A stretch of DNA of 64,000 bases from Xanthomonas melonis (GTDB taxonomy: Bacteria; Pseudomonadota; Gammaproteobacteria; Xanthomonadales; Xanthomonadaceae): positions 248,001 to 312,000 of the forward strand of contig NZ_JAJGQH010000003.1 in NCBI RefSeq assembly GCF_020783655.1, in the 5' to 3' direction. Shown here in pieces: positions 51,891 through 61,594 of this stretch. Positions within the stretch are counted from its first letter, which is position 1. Every line of letters begins with the position of its first letter. Position numbers and translations under genes: made by a program. The notes under the pieces are model-generated. The model was not told where the DNA came from, did not search any database, and worked only from the letters and a program-made list of their open reading frames with translations.

Positions 51891-54062
51891 TCACCGCAAT
51901 GCTGCCCGCACCGTCTGCAATGATGGTGCGAACAGGTCGGCGGCACGCTTTCCGTCGTTGTCCGGGATGGTCTTGTCGGCGCCCCTGGCCAGGACGAGCG
52001 CATAGTTGGGTGCGCTCTCATCATCGCTTTCCTGTTCGGCGGCGTAGTGCAACAGGGTGCGGCCCCTGGCGTCGCGCGCGTTGATGTCGATGCCAAGGCT
52101 CAGCAGGAAATCGAGAAACGCCACTTCCTTCGGGAATGTGTGGCGTGGTAACCAGTGACGGGAGGTGAGGTTGTGCAACAGCGTTTGCTGGCCTGGTTGC
52201 AAGGCCAGTGGGTCGAGTCCTTTGGCCATGATCAGGCGCACCAGATCCGGCTGGAAGCAATACGCCAGCGATGAGCGCCCGTCGGCTGACTTGCGGGTGG
52301 CGTCTGCGCCAAGTTCCAGTAAGGCGGTGATCGGGCTGTCGCCATCGAGCGTGTGGGAGAGCAGCGCCGACTGCAGCGGTGTGCAGTGCTGCGAGTCGTC
52401 GGGGTCCTGTGCGATGGCCCATGCGTTGATGTCGGCACCGCCGGCGACCAGTAGGCGCACCTTTTCGCCAGTGGTGGCAGTGTGTAGCGGGGTCGTGCCG
52501 TGGATATCGCGTGCGTTGGGATCGGCACCGTGTGCCAGCAGGACGCGTGCGGTGGCGGTGCCGCACCAGCCGAGCATGGTGATGCCGTTGTCCCAGGGTG
52601 CGTCGGGGTCGGCGCCGGCATCCAGCAACGCTTCCAGCATGTCCAGATAGTCCTGCCGGCTGATGTGGTTGCGTAGTTTGCTGTCGACCTCTTTCAGCGC
52701 CTCCTGGCTGGCCTGCTGCACCGCGCGCTTGGCGGCGAGATAGCGTTGGCGCATCTGCGCATCCTTGGCCTGCGCGATCATTGCATCCAGCGAGTCCAGG
52801 CTGCCCATGCTGAGGCTGTCGATCAGGTGCTGGCGGTATTGTTCGCGCGTCATCGCGGCGATTGGCCCGCGGGTGACCACCAGATCATGCAGCGGCCAGT
52901 AACGCTGATGCTCCCAGCCATTGACGCGCGCGCCGTGGGCGATCAGCCAGCGTACCGTGGCCAATGTGCTGTATTTGACCGCCGTGTTCAGTGGCAGCAG
53001 CCGCGTGTTGAGCGTGGCGCCTGCCTTGAGCAGGTGCGCGATCATGGCGGTGTTGTCATGCCGGGTGGCGTAGTGGATGGCGGTGGAGAATTCCTGATCG
53101 GCGGCGGTGTGTTCCATCAGCCACTCGCTGTCGGGGGTGCAGTCGGGCACGGCGCCGGCCAGCAATGCGGCAGCGACATCGTCGAGCGCATTGGCACGCG
53201 CTGCGTCCAGTAATGCGCGGTCGGCCGTGCTGCGCTCCACGATGGGCAGTGGTGGCGTATTTGATTCGTTCTGCGCCGGGTCGCGTTGCAGCCAGGCAAG
53301 CCATGCCTTGGCACCATCGCTGGTTGCGTCGAGATAGTAGGTGTCCTCATCCCTGAGTTTGCCGAAGCGCATCCACGATGCCCATTCGGTGCCGGCCAGG
53401 CCGAGCTCCGACATCTGGGTGATGAAGGTGAAGAAGTCCGGTGCCAGTGCCAGGCCGTGCAGCATTTGCAGTTCGTGCGAGAAATAGCGCACCGGCTGTC
53501 GGGCCGGGTCGGGATGCCTGGTATCGATGGTCAGCCAGTCGCCGTTGATGAGGTTGTAGAAGGCGAATTGGTTTTCCCACATTTCAGGTCGATTCGGCGC
53601 CTCTGACAGATCGCGCGAGGCCAGATCCTGTTTCCACTCCATGAAAATGGGCAGCGCCATCGTGTCGATGTGCGTCAGGCTCCACACCGCATCACGGTTG
53701 ACGCTCATCGATGGCATGTCTTGCTGTTCCATCGCGCGCAGATGCGAGGGGACGTGCCAGCCAAAGGTCACCTCCGCCGACAACTCGCGCAGCACGCGGC
53801 GCAGTTGGGCGGGGACTGGCAGGCGGTGGCGGCCTTCGAGCGCGCGCAGTTGGCGTTCGGTCGCCGGCGGCGCGATCAGCAACGGCGTCACCTGCCAGCG
53901 GCGCTTGCGCGCGATGGCTTCCATCCAGCGCCATTTCGCCTGCCAGTGCGTCCAGCGTGTCTGCATCGTGGTGTCCTGTGTGGTGCAGGCGCCGAGCACG
54001 CCCGCTGTGGCCAGCGTCACGAGGCCGGCTTCAAGAAACTGACGGCGGGTGACCTTGTTCAG
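51891..54062 (-). CDS. SMI1/KNR4-like plus ankyrin-repeat protein with Tat-lipoprotein signal
   Basis: A 723-aa protein if read from CTG 54062. The N-terminus then reads NKVTRRQFLEAGLVTLATAG, a textbook twin-arginine signal, followed by the lipobox VLGAC. No ATG, GTG or TTG precedes this signal; AAGGAA lies six bases before the CTG. A GTG at 54020 would delete the twin arginines. Residues about 60-260 (ATERQLRALEGRHRLPVPAQ, YFSHELQMLHGLALAPDFF) resemble an SMI1/KNR4-type domain common in immunity proteins. Residues about 285-715 hold roughly nine ankyrin repeats (GADPNARDIHGTTPLHTATT and similar). It is convergent with the last effector gene. A protective or envelope protein-binding role is plausible. 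Confidence 0.75.
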   Translation of the reverse strand: MNKVTRRQFLEAGLVTLATAGVLGACTTQDTTMQTRWTHWQAKWRWMEAIARKRRWQVTPLLIAPPATERQLRALEGRHRLPVPAQLRRVLRELSAEVTFGWHVPSHLRAMEQQDMPSMSVNRDAVWSLTHIDTMALPIFMEWKQDLASRDLSEAPNRPEMWENQFAFYNLINGDWLTIDTRHPDPARQPVRYFSHELQMLHGLALAPDFFTFITQMSELGLAGTEWASWMRFGKLRDEDTYYLDATSDGAKAWLAWLQRDPAQNESNTPPLPIVERSTADRALLDAARANALDDVAAALLAGAVPDCTPDSEWLMEHTAADQEFSTAIHYATRHDNTAMIAHLLKAGATLNTRLLPLNTAVKYSTLATVRWLIAHGARVNGWEHQRYWPLHDLVVTRGPIAAMTREQYRQHLIDSLSMGSLDSLDAMIAQAKDAQMRQRYLAAKRAVQQASQEALKEVDSKLRNHISRQDYLDMLEALLDAGADPDAPWDNGITMLGWCGTATARVLLAHGADPNARDIHGTTPLHTATTGEKVRLLVAGGADINAWAIAQDPDDSQHCTPLQSALLSHTLDGDSPITALLELGADATRKSADGRSSLAYCFQPDLVRLIMAKGLDPLALQPGQQTLLHNLTSRHWLPRHTFPKEVAFLDFLLSLGIDINARDARGRTLLHYAAEQESDDESAPNYALVLARGADKTIPDNDGKRAADLFAPSLQTVRAALR

Positions 54063-54365
54063 AAGCAGTTCCTTGCAGGAAGCACAGCCGGGAGGCTGCT
54101 TGCACTAAGCAGCATAGCGGGCCAGGCGTGGGTGCCTGCGGAAGGCCGATGGCGGGTGCCTGTATTGCTGATTCTGCATGCTGTTTCCTATAGGCGATAA
54201 GGTTCGCGGGCCGAGGTGGAGATGGATTCGCTCCCGCCAGCGTGGGAACGCGACGACACGTGCGGTGTTCTTCTTCAGATTCTCCAGTACGCTTTTCCCT
54301 GGTCCTCACGCGGCCAGCACGGCAGCCCAACAACAATCTGCGCCGCCCACAATGAGGAGACGGAC

Positions 54366-54552
54366 GTGTCGTCGTTCGCAATTTATCTGATCGGTATGGT
54401 GGTGGTCATCAGCGGCTTGGCCTATGGCGCACCTGGCCGGGCTGAGCGCGCAATGGATCGCGGTGGGTGCGGTCGTCCTCTTGGGCATTGGCATCGTGAC
54501 CGCCGTTTCCAGAACGCGTAGCAAGGACCCGCCTGCCAAGTCGGATGCCTGA
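54366..54552 (+). pseudogene. Frameshifted small membrane protein gene
   Basis: From GTG 54366 (GAGGAGA upstream) the frame encodes SSFAIYLIGMVVVISGLAYG. The coherent continuation (HLAGLSAQWIAVGAVVLLG, then IGIVTAVSRTRSKDPP) is in another frame up to the stop at 54552. The break is in GGCGCACC near 54427; adding one GC dinucleotide restores a 62-aa two-helix protein. This is either a real frameshift or a sequencing slip in a GC run. Confidence 0.7.
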
Positions 54553-54650
54553 TGCAGGTAAGGATGGGTGCAGGCTCAGTGTGGCCGCATCGGCACCTCC
54601 AAGCATGCGAGCGGCCACACTCACGCGATAGTCGGCATCGGTGCAGTAAT

Positions 54651-55064
54651 TCAAAACCACAGATCCCGCACACAGCGACCATCAGCGGGCAGATCTTCGA
54701 AGCTGTCCAGGCCGTCGAAGTGATCGATGTGCAGGTGGGCGACCGCGTGTGGATCTGCAAGCCGGAGATTGACCGCCATGCGGCGGCGGCCGTCCGCTTC
54801 CAGGTGCAGGCCGCGCCAGCAGAGGACGCTTGCGCAGGTTGGGCAGAAGTGGATTTCCAGGACGGGAGCGCGGTTGTCGGCACGCACATAGGTCTGAGTG
54901 GGGCCGTGCAGGGCAATGCGTCCGTGCTCGAAGTCGTAGGCCCATAGCGCTCCATAGCGGCGACACAGGGTGCAGTTGCAGGCGGTGATCGAGCCCGGAT
55001 CGCCCGCCAGTTGCCACCCCGCACTGCCGCAGTGGCAGCGGCCGCTGAGTATGTCCGGGGTCAT
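54651..55064 (-). CDS. GFA family zinc protein (glutathione-dependent formaldehyde-activating enzyme-like)
   Basis: A 137-aa cytoplasmic protein. The zinc-binding cysteines of the GFA/Mss4-like fold are all visible: GRCHCGSAGW, ITACNCTLCRRYGALWAYD, and IHFCPTCASVLCWRG. The closing segment IDHFDGLDSFEDLPADG is typical. Members are annotated from Gfa of Paracoccus, but most have unproven substrates. The ATG at 55064 fits the usual length. Confidence 0.92.
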   Translation of the reverse strand: MTPDILSGRCHCGSAGWQLAGDPGSITACNCTLCRRYGALWAYDFEHGRIALHGPTQTYVRADNRAPVLEIHFCPTCASVLCWRGLHLEADGRRRMAVNLRLADPHAVAHLHIDHFDGLDSFEDLPADGRCVRDLWF

Positions 55065-55254
55065 GGGGAACTCCTGTGTCGGTGCGCAGTGGCGGCAATC
55101 TAGCAGGTGGCGGTCGCGTCCAGGCAGGCGTCCTCACGCGGCACTGCGCAGCGGTGCATACAGTGGCTGCGCGCTGGTGACGGGATCTGCGCTGCACTGC
55201 GAACTCGTCCATGCGCGACGCCACCTGGCCTTTATGCACATCCGAGGAACTGTC

Positions 55255-56022
55255 ATGTCCATCGAACTGGAGCAGACGTCTGCTGGCCGCGCACGCCGCA
55301 TGGTGCTGCGCACTGCACTGCTGGGTGGTGCAGCCTTGCTCTCAGCTGGCGCGATGGCGAATGCGCGGCGCCCTGCGGGCGCGCAGCACGGCAAGGCGGC
55401 CGGAGATGGGGCGCAGCTGACCTTGGGCATGGTGGTGTTCGAGGGCTTCCAGCTGCTGGACGTGTTCGGGCCGTTGGACATGTTCGGCAATCTCCAGGGC
55501 AAGGTGAAGATCGTGATGCTCGGCGAACGCATGGGCGCGGTGGCCAGCAGTGCGGGGCCGGCGGTCGCGGTGGATCACACCCTGGATGCGGCGCCCACCA
55601 TCGACATCCTGCTGGTGCCCGGCGGCATGGGCACGCGACGCGAAGTGGACAACGCTGCGCTCATCGCCGGCATCGCGCGCCTGGCACGCGCCGCGCCGCA
55701 TGTGGGCAGCATCTGTACCGGTGCGGCTCTGCTTGCGCGCACCGGCTTGCTGGATGGGCGGCGTGCCACGACCAATAAACGCGCCTTCAACTGGGTGGCA
55801 GCGCAGGGCCCCAAGGTGCAGTGGGTGAGGCAGGCGCGCTGGGTGGAAGACGGACACATCTTCACTTCCTCCGGCGTGTCGGCGGGCACGGACATGGCAC
55901 TTGCGTTGATCGCTAAGATCTTCGGTCGCGATGCTGCCAGTCAGGTCGCCGGTATTGCCGAGTATGTGTGGAACGAAGATTCCACCAACGATCCGTTCGT
56001 CGCTGCGATCGGCGCGGGTTGA
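55255..56022 (+). CDS. DJ-1/PfpI family protein with probable Tat signal
   Basis: A 255-aa protein with an N-terminal twin-arginine-containing signal (RARRMVLRTALLGGAALLSA), so it is probably exported; the RR motif lacks the full consensus. The domain from about residue 60 is of the GATase1-like GlxA/PfpI type: GMVVFEGFQLLDVFGPLDMF, DILLVPGGMGTR, and the nucleophile elbow GSICTGAALLARTG (Cys). There is no AraC DNA-binding part. Members include isonitrile hydratases and glyoxalase-like enzymes; the substrate is unknown. The ATG at 55255 has GAGGAA upstream. Confidence 0.88.
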   Translation: MSIELEQTSAGRARRMVLRTALLGGAALLSAGAMANARRPAGAQHGKAAGDGAQLTLGMVVFEGFQLLDVFGPLDMFGNLQGKVKIVMLGERMGAVASSAGPAVAVDHTLDAAPTIDILLVPGGMGTRREVDNAALIAGIARLARAAPHVGSICTGAALLARTGLLDGRRATTNKRAFNWVAAQGPKVQWVRQARWVEDGHIFTSSGVSAGTDMALALIAKIFGRDAASQVAGIAEYVWNEDSTNDPFVAAIGAG

Positions 56023-56274
56023 GCGGCGGCGGCTGGACGCTACGCGAGACGCTGGACAACGCAGGACGCATCGTACCGCCCTACGTTGCGCGTGATCTGC
56101 CGCGATGCGCCGGGGTTTTTCGGTCTGGGCAACTGCCTTCAATCAGAGCGCATCGAGCGTTATCCTGCGCCTGCCGAGGCCGGCGCAAGCGACGCAGGCC
56201 CCTTCTTGTACAAGGCTGGAGTGCGCTGTCGCAATGCGGGCGATGGCGCGCTGGCCAACCGGCAGAGGTGATGA

Positions 56275-57195
56275 TTGGACGCGACACAGCCTGGCGAAAC
56301 ACATGCGGCACCGGCCACACGGCTCTATGCGCTGCTGGCGCGTGAGGCGCGCACGGCCGTGATCTTTCGCCGCGGACCGACCAAGCAGGTACAGCTCATT
56401 GGCTGGGATCGCGCCACCGATACCTTCGAGCATGGGCAATGGTTCAAGGGCCGCATCTACGAGCGGCGGTGCGATCTGTCGCCGTCGGGGCGGCTGCTGG
56501 TGTATTTCGCGGCCAAGCACAAGGGCGACTTCGGCAGCTGGACGGCATTGTCGCGGCCGCCGTTCTTTACGGCGTTGGCACTGTGGCCCAAAGGCGATAC
56601 GTGGGGCGGTGGCGGCGTCTTCGAGGACGAGCGGACGCTGCTGTTGAATCACCGCCCACAGGACGGCCGTGCGCCGTTTCCGCTGCCCACCGGGTTTCGG
56701 TTGCCGCACGAGATGAGGGTGCGGCCATTCGGGCAATACTCCGGCGGTGGCGAGGATGCGCCGATCGACGATGCGCTCCGGCAGCGCGATGGATGGCGCG
56801 TGCGCGATGCCGGTGAAGGCGAGAGCGGTGGGCTGCGCAGTGGCGTGCTCTATCGCTTCACGCGCCCGCGTGTGCTGGAGAAGCATGGCAAGGGCGGGCA
56901 CGTGCTGCAGTCGCTGTTACAGGCAGTGGGGCGGCAGAACGACGCGTGGTATGCGTTGGATCACCGTGTGCTGGATCGTGAGGGTACCGTGCTGGCATCG
57001 CTACCGGGTACCGACTGGGCCGATTGGGATGGCGGCGATCTGGTGTTCGCGCGCGAGGGTTGTCTGTATCGCTTGCGCGAGAGCGCGCTTGCGCGCTATC
57101 CACAGGACGGCGAGCAGGTAGTGCGGCTGCTGCACGACTTCAACAGCGCACGCTTTGCGACCCTGCCACCGACGGCCGAGGCGCGTCGCTACTGA
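56275..57195 (+). CDS. Hypothetical protein, conserved-looking
   Basis: A 306-aa protein read from TTG 56275 (AGAGGTG upstream). It opens with ATRLYALLAREARTAVIFRR and continues as a beta-rich, Trp/Gly-rich sequence with repeats of the kind VQLIGWDRATDTFEHGQWFK and GRLLVYFAAKHKGDFGSWTA, which suggests a propeller-like fold. No signal peptide or catalytic motif is evident. It is convergent with the next unknown gene. Function unknown. Confidence 0.72.
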   Translation: MDATQPGETHAAPATRLYALLAREARTAVIFRRGPTKQVQLIGWDRATDTFEHGQWFKGRIYERRCDLSPSGRLLVYFAAKHKGDFGSWTALSRPPFFTALALWPKGDTWGGGGVFEDERTLLLNHRPQDGRAPFPLPTGFRLPHEMRVRPFGQYSGGGEDAPIDDALRQRDGWRVRDAGEGESGGLRSGVLYRFTRPRVLEKHGKGGHVLQSLLQAVGRQNDAWYALDHRVLDREGTVLASLPGTDWADWDGGDLVFAREGCLYRLRESALARYPQDGEQVVRLLHDFNSARFATLPPTAEARRY

Positions 57196-57458
57196 GGACG
57201 CCACATACGGCGCGCTAACGATGCGTGCCGTGAGTCGGCCGTTGAGGGCAGCTGTGGCAATCGAGGGAATACCGGCCATGGCGATCGTCGGGCAATTGCA
57301 TTGCACATGCTGCGATCGTGCCCCTGGTGAGGGCTTCAAGGATGGCGCGGCTGTGGATCCTGCGCCCGTGTCGAGCGCCCCAAACGGTGGCTGCGCAGCG
57401 TGATCAGCCCGATACCGACACTGCATCGTCGCTACCGCGACGCGCTGTGGCATCACCA

Positions 57459-59006
57459 TCAGGCGCTGTCGTTGGCGCGCAGGTGGGCGAGCAGCAGCGG
57501 GTGCAGCACCGCGGGCATCGGCATGCTGCGTGCGCCCTGTTCCCATTGCTGCAGGAACGGCGCCAACGCGTGGCGATGCCAGACACTTGGCCGCGGGCGT
57601 GCGGCCAGCCGTGCGCGCAACTGCTCCACCAACGCGTCCGCGTGCGTGGTATGGCCGCGTTCCAGATGAAAGAACACGAAGGCGAGCAGCAGGCTGTCGG
57701 GGCTGGCGAATACCACCGTGGGCGGCACCGCGCCGGTATCGTCGCCCGTTTCCAGCAACTGCAGCCAGGTGTCGGCAGGGCGTTCGAACCAGGGGCCGGC
57801 GAGCTGCGTGGCAATGCGGCCGAAGTAACTTGCGTCCAGCGTGGGGAGTGCGGCCGCCAGGCGATCCAGGCCGGCCTCGAGCGTGGCATCGCTGCTTGCC
57901 GGATTCACCACCCAGCCGCCGTAATTGCCGATGTCCGCACTGTGCAGGATGTCTTCGCCGAGAAACCGGGCTGCGCCATCCACGACATGCAGATCGTGCA
58001 GGTGGGTGGTTGCCGTACGCTGCTGCCAGGCCAGCAGGCGCGCATGCTGCAGGCCCACCTGCACCATCAGCTCGCCCAGGGAGGCGTCGTAGCTGGCCCA
58101 CAGATGCTGGCGGTTGCCGTCGACATCGCGGATCCAGTGCCATTGCAGCGGCACCGCAACGGCGACGGGCGACCAGCCTGCGGCCCGCAGCGATGCGCCC
58201 AGATGTCGATCGATCAGCTGTGGAAGGACGGCGTAGACCCGGGCTTGCCGGTGCCGTGCCTTGTCGCGTGCGGCCCGCAGCGCTGCCGAGGTGCGCTTGG
58301 GTTGCAGAAAGAAGCGCAGGCCGATGGCGCGCTCGATGTCGTCCGCGGCACCGCCGTCGTCAAGGCGCGGCAAGGCCAGATCCTCGGGCGCATTGCGCCG
58401 GCGCTTGAGTCCCTGGCGCGCGGCCAGCGCACGGATGCCCTGCAATGCATCGGAAGCGAGCAGGCCATCGAGCGTGGCGGCGATGCCGTCGTTGGCGTCG
58501 AAGGTTTCGTCCAGCCAGCCGTTCACCAATAGGCCATAGCCGTCGACGAACAGCGACGCATCGCCCGACTGGTCGGCAAGCGTCAGCACCTGGTAGAACA
58601 GCTCGGCCAGCGGCATGTCGGTGCCGGGCTCGGTCAGCCGGTAGACCACGCGGGTGTCGCCTTCCCACGCCAGATAGGCGGGGCCGTGTGCATGATCGAG
58701 CCAACCTGGGGCCTCGGCGGACAGGGCATGGGCGCGTAGTGCGGTGTCGCCGACGTCTTCGGCACGTGTGCGCAGCAGCACGCCATGGCGCAGCAGCACG
58801 CTGTGCATGCGCAACCAGGTCAGGTTGGTGTCGTAACGCGCCTGCAGGCGTAGCAGCGCGTGGATGAGCGCTGCCTTGCGCGAACGCTCCACTGCGCTGG
58901 CATCGACCAGATGGATGCAGCGCTCGATCAGCTCTTCGATGGCGTGTTGCGACACGGCCGCGTCCTCTGCGTCGGTGGTGAATATCCCGAAGAAGGATGC
59001 CAGCAA
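57459..59006 (-). CDS. Hypothetical protein, unknown family
   Basis: A 515-aa soluble protein read from TTG 59006; a GTG at 58955 (before SQHAIEELIERCIHLVD) is a plausible alternative and removes 17 residues. The sequence is mainly helical at the ends, with a middle region rich in His/Trp (LQWHWIRDVDGNRQHLW, ILHSADIGNYGGWVVNP). No motif links it to a known enzyme. The consistent coding composition and the absence of any better frame on the other strand support it being real. Confidence 0.68.
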   Translation of the reverse strand: MLASFFGIFTTDAEDAAVSQHAIEELIERCIHLVDASAVERSRKAALIHALLRLQARYDTNLTWLRMHSVLLRHGVLLRTRAEDVGDTALRAHALSAEAPGWLDHAHGPAYLAWEGDTRVVYRLTEPGTDMPLAELFYQVLTLADQSGDASLFVDGYGLLVNGWLDETFDANDGIAATLDGLLASDALQGIRALAARQGLKRRRNAPEDLALPRLDDGGAADDIERAIGLRFFLQPKRTSAALRAARDKARHRQARVYAVLPQLIDRHLGASLRAAGWSPVAVAVPLQWHWIRDVDGNRQHLWASYDASLGELMVQVGLQHARLLAWQQRTATTHLHDLHVVDGAARFLGEDILHSADIGNYGGWVVNPASSDATLEAGLDRLAAALPTLDASYFGRIATQLAGPWFERPADTWLQLLETGDDTGAVPPTVVFASPDSLLLAFVFFHLERGHTTHADALVEQLRARLAARPRPSVWHRHALAPFLQQWEQGARSMPMPAVLHPLLLAHLRANDSA

Positions 59007-59304
59007 CCGACCTTACTGGTGTCAGCGGAATGTGGAGGGCGCCCCGGTGGTCGATGCGGCGACCTGGCAGGCCAGTCCCGGTGGGTGAAGACATCGGTCG
59101 CGCGCATGCGCGGATGCGCACAGGCAAGATGCGGGTGTTACCTCGCCGAGCCGGAAGGCCAACCACGCGGCGCGTGGCGTCGTGGTCGATCGGGTGATGC
59201 CGTCGTGAAGTGGCGATCGTCAAACTCTCTGGCCTTACTGAAACACCGGTACACGCGGGCGTGGATCACGGAATGGCGACATGGTCGTGCGGATCATCGC
59301 GGCC

Positions 59305-59619
59305 ATGAGTACCGGAAATCCCATTACCGCACGCACCATTACCGCCGTGCCCGGCGAGGCCGATCGCAAGAGCCGCAAGGTGGTGGTGGAGTTGTCTGCC
59401 CAGCCGGATCCGCGCTGGCAGGCCTGTTTCCACTTCGTCCTGCAGGGCCGCGACGGGCTGTTCCTGCAGACCCGGCCGGTGTTCGACAGCGCCACGTTCG
59501 AAGGTGTGGTGGCGGCCGACCAGGTAGACGCGTTCTGGCAGGAATTGCCGGAGGTCATTGCCACCGCCAACGCGCTCACGCGTGCACAGGCGAACAAGGA
59601 CGCCGGGCGCGCACGCTGA
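59305..59619 (+). CDS. Hypothetical small protein
   Basis: A 104-aa acidic/basic mixed protein from ATG 59305; an ATG at 59281 in the same frame adds eight residues. Segments SRKVVVELSAQPDPRWQACF and FDSATFEGVVAADQVDAFW look like a small alpha/beta domain. No family recognised. It ends about 70 bp before the 3' end of the convergent LysR gene. Confidence 0.65.
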   Translation: MSTGNPITARTITAVPGEADRKSRKVVVELSAQPDPRWQACFHFVLQGRDGLFLQTRPVFDSATFEGVVAADQVDAFWQELPEVIATANALTRAQANKDAGRAR

Positions 59620-59688
59620 GGCGCCGCGCGCGCAGCGAGCACGCCTGCGCGGCAGGCGGCACGCGAGGCAGTCCAAGGCAGCGGCCAG

Positions 59689-60660
59689 CTAGGGTTGGTG
59701 CGCGTCCACCGTCGAGGCGAGCATGCCGCGGATCCACAGATGCAGCGGATCGTGATCGTTGCGTTGGTGCCAGACCGCGCTGGTCGCCACGCTGGTGGTC
59801 GGGTAAGGCAACGGGTACACCTGCAGCCGGGTATTTTCGATGCAGGCGTGGGTGAGGGACTGCGGCACGATGGCGATCATGTCGCTGCCGGGCAGCAGCG
59901 TGGGAATGGCCAGCGCGTGCGGCAGCGTGACGCATAGCCGCGGCCTTGCGCCGATGCCGGCCAGCGCGGCTTCCAATGCATGCCGGTCGAACATTTCCGA
60001 ATGCCGTGCCAGCCCGCGTTCCAGGATGAAACCATCCACCGCACCTTCTTCGCGGCCGCCGACCGAGACCACCGCCAGCGGATAGGTGGCCAGGTCGTGC
60101 AGCGTGGGCTGACGACCCGCTGCGGGATGCTGCTCGTGCAGCAGCAGCGCTTCGCCCTGTGCGATCAGGTGCGTCAGCGTCATGCGCTCGGGCACCTGGG
60201 CGAAGATGCCGATCGCCAGATCGATACGCCCCAGATCGATCTGCTCGGCAAGATCCAGCCGCGTGGACGGCAGGATGGCGATGTCCAGATTCGGTGCTGC
60301 CTGCCGTAGCGCGCGCAGCAACGGCGCCATGAGCGTGGCGGTGAGGTAGTCGTTGGCCGCGAACACGAAGCGGCGCGTGGTGGTGGCGGGATCGAAGCGC
60401 TCGGCTCCCATGACCGCCTCCAGCCGGCGCAGGCAGTCGCGCAGTTCTGCGGCGACGGCGGTGGCGCGTGCGGTGGGCAGCATCCCCTTGCCGGTACGCA
60501 CGAACATGTCGTCGCCCATCACCATGCGCAGACGCGACAGCGCATGGCTCACCGCCGACTGGCTCAGATGGAGACGGCGGCCCGCGGCGACCAGATTGCG
60601 GTCTTCGTAGATCGCATCGAAGACCTTCAGCAGATTGAGGTCCACCTGGCCGATGGGCAC
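59689..60660 (-). CDS. LysR family transcriptional regulator
   Basis: A 323-aa regulator. Its N-terminal winged helix-turn-helix reads VDLNLLKVFDAIYEDRNLVA, then RLHLSQSAVSHALSRLR. The C-terminal periplasmic-binding-like effector domain starts near residue 95 (RRFVFAANDYLTATLMAPLL). This NodD/LinR-like branch typically senses aromatic compounds. The start is GTG 60660 with GGAAGG upstream. It is divergent from the PnbB-like gene, 208 bp apart, which makes that gene its likely target. Confidence 0.93.
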   Translation of the reverse strand: MPIGQVDLNLLKVFDAIYEDRNLVAAGRRLHLSQSAVSHALSRLRMVMGDDMFVRTGKGMLPTARATAVAAELRDCLRRLEAVMGAERFDPATTTRRFVFAANDYLTATLMAPLLRALRQAAPNLDIAILPSTRLDLAEQIDLGRIDLAIGIFAQVPERMTLTHLIAQGEALLLHEQHPAAGRQPTLHDLATYPLAVVSVGGREEGAVDGFILERGLARHSEMFDRHALEAALAGIGARPRLCVTLPHALAIPTLLPGSDMIAIVPQSLTHACIENTRLQVYPLPYPTTSVATSAVWHQRNDHDPLHLWIRGMLASTVDAHQP

Positions 60661-60868
60661 GCCTGACCTTCCGCAAAATGAATTTGCTGCATCTTAAACC
60701 TGAAAACAATCCAGTTCCTTGCGTCGTGCCAAACGCCCATGATCGGTTGCGTCAGAAACAGTACGCATCCGCACGCCGATAGCTGACGTGCGGCCCTGGG
60801 TCTGCGTTGGCCACCGCCGCGCAGGCTGGAACACGACGTCCGATGCGGATCGGATCGATGAGGACCCC

Positions 60869-61405
60869 ATGCAAGACCATCGCGAGGCGCTGATCCAGCG
60901 CAGCATCGAGCTGTTGGACGCCATCAAGGAGCGCACGGCCGGTACCCAGGTCGAGCGCTGGTTGAACCGCACCTATGGCCCGGATTCGGCCTTGTTCCAG
61001 GCCCTGGCCGAGCTGGTGACGGGCGGCGTACGCGATGGATGGGCGGCCAACGAGGAACTCGACGGTGCGATCTACCGGCGCAGCCGGATCGCCGCGCCTT
61101 CCGAGCGCACGCATTACTTCAGCATCACCGCGGTCTACATGGACAGCGGCAGTGCGCAGAACACACCGGAACACACCTATCGCGGGCAGTACCACACCCA
61201 TACCTACGGCGAATTCAACATGGTGGTTCCGCTCGACCCGGGCGCGGCGCTGATGGGCCCGAACGGATGGTGCGAGGCCGGATGGACGGCGCCCGGCCCG
61301 GGCTCGCATCACTACCCCGAAGCGCGGGGTGGACGCATCATCGCACTGTTCTACCTGCCGGCAGGGCGCATCGTCTACGGACCACCGCCGGAAGAGGACG
61401 CGTGA
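60869..61405 (+). CDS. 4-hydroxylaminobenzoate lyase-like protein (PnbB, DUF4863)
   Basis: A 178-aa protein of the DUF4863/PnbB family. PnbB from nitrobenzoate-degrading bacteria converts 4-hydroxylaminobenzoate to protocatechuate with release of ammonia. The C-terminal part shows YHTHTYGEFNMVVPLD and GWTAPGPGSHHYPEARGG, cupin-like with candidate metal-binding histidines, then LFYLPAGRIVYG. The ATG at 60869 has GAGGA upstream. No pnbA nitroreductase lies next to it, so the physiological substrate may differ. Confidence 0.82.
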   Translation: MQDHREALIQRSIELLDAIKERTAGTQVERWLNRTYGPDSALFQALAELVTGGVRDGWAANEELDGAIYRRSRIAAPSERTHYFSITAVYMDSGSAQNTPEHTYRGQYHTHTYGEFNMVVPLDPGAALMGPNGWCEAGWTAPGPGSHHYPEARGGRIIALFYLPAGRIVYGPPPEEDA

Positions 61406-61594
61406 TGAGCGCCGGATGCCGGAGTCACCCACCCAAGGCGCGAGCCGCTCGCACTGCCGCGGCTGCAGGCGCGGGGGTGGCCACCGAGACGACCCTCAAG
61501 GCCGTCTGGAATGCCGAGGCCGCCAGCGCCGGCCAGCACGCATGGCCCGCTGCGGCAGGCGTGCCGCGGCGCTACCGCGCCATTGCGCAGGCGC

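Noticed and set aside
60712-60868. LysR-type T-N11-A binding site between the divergent LysR and PnbB-like genes
   Set aside because: Several loose matches are possible in 208 bp and none stands out, so I did not annotate one.
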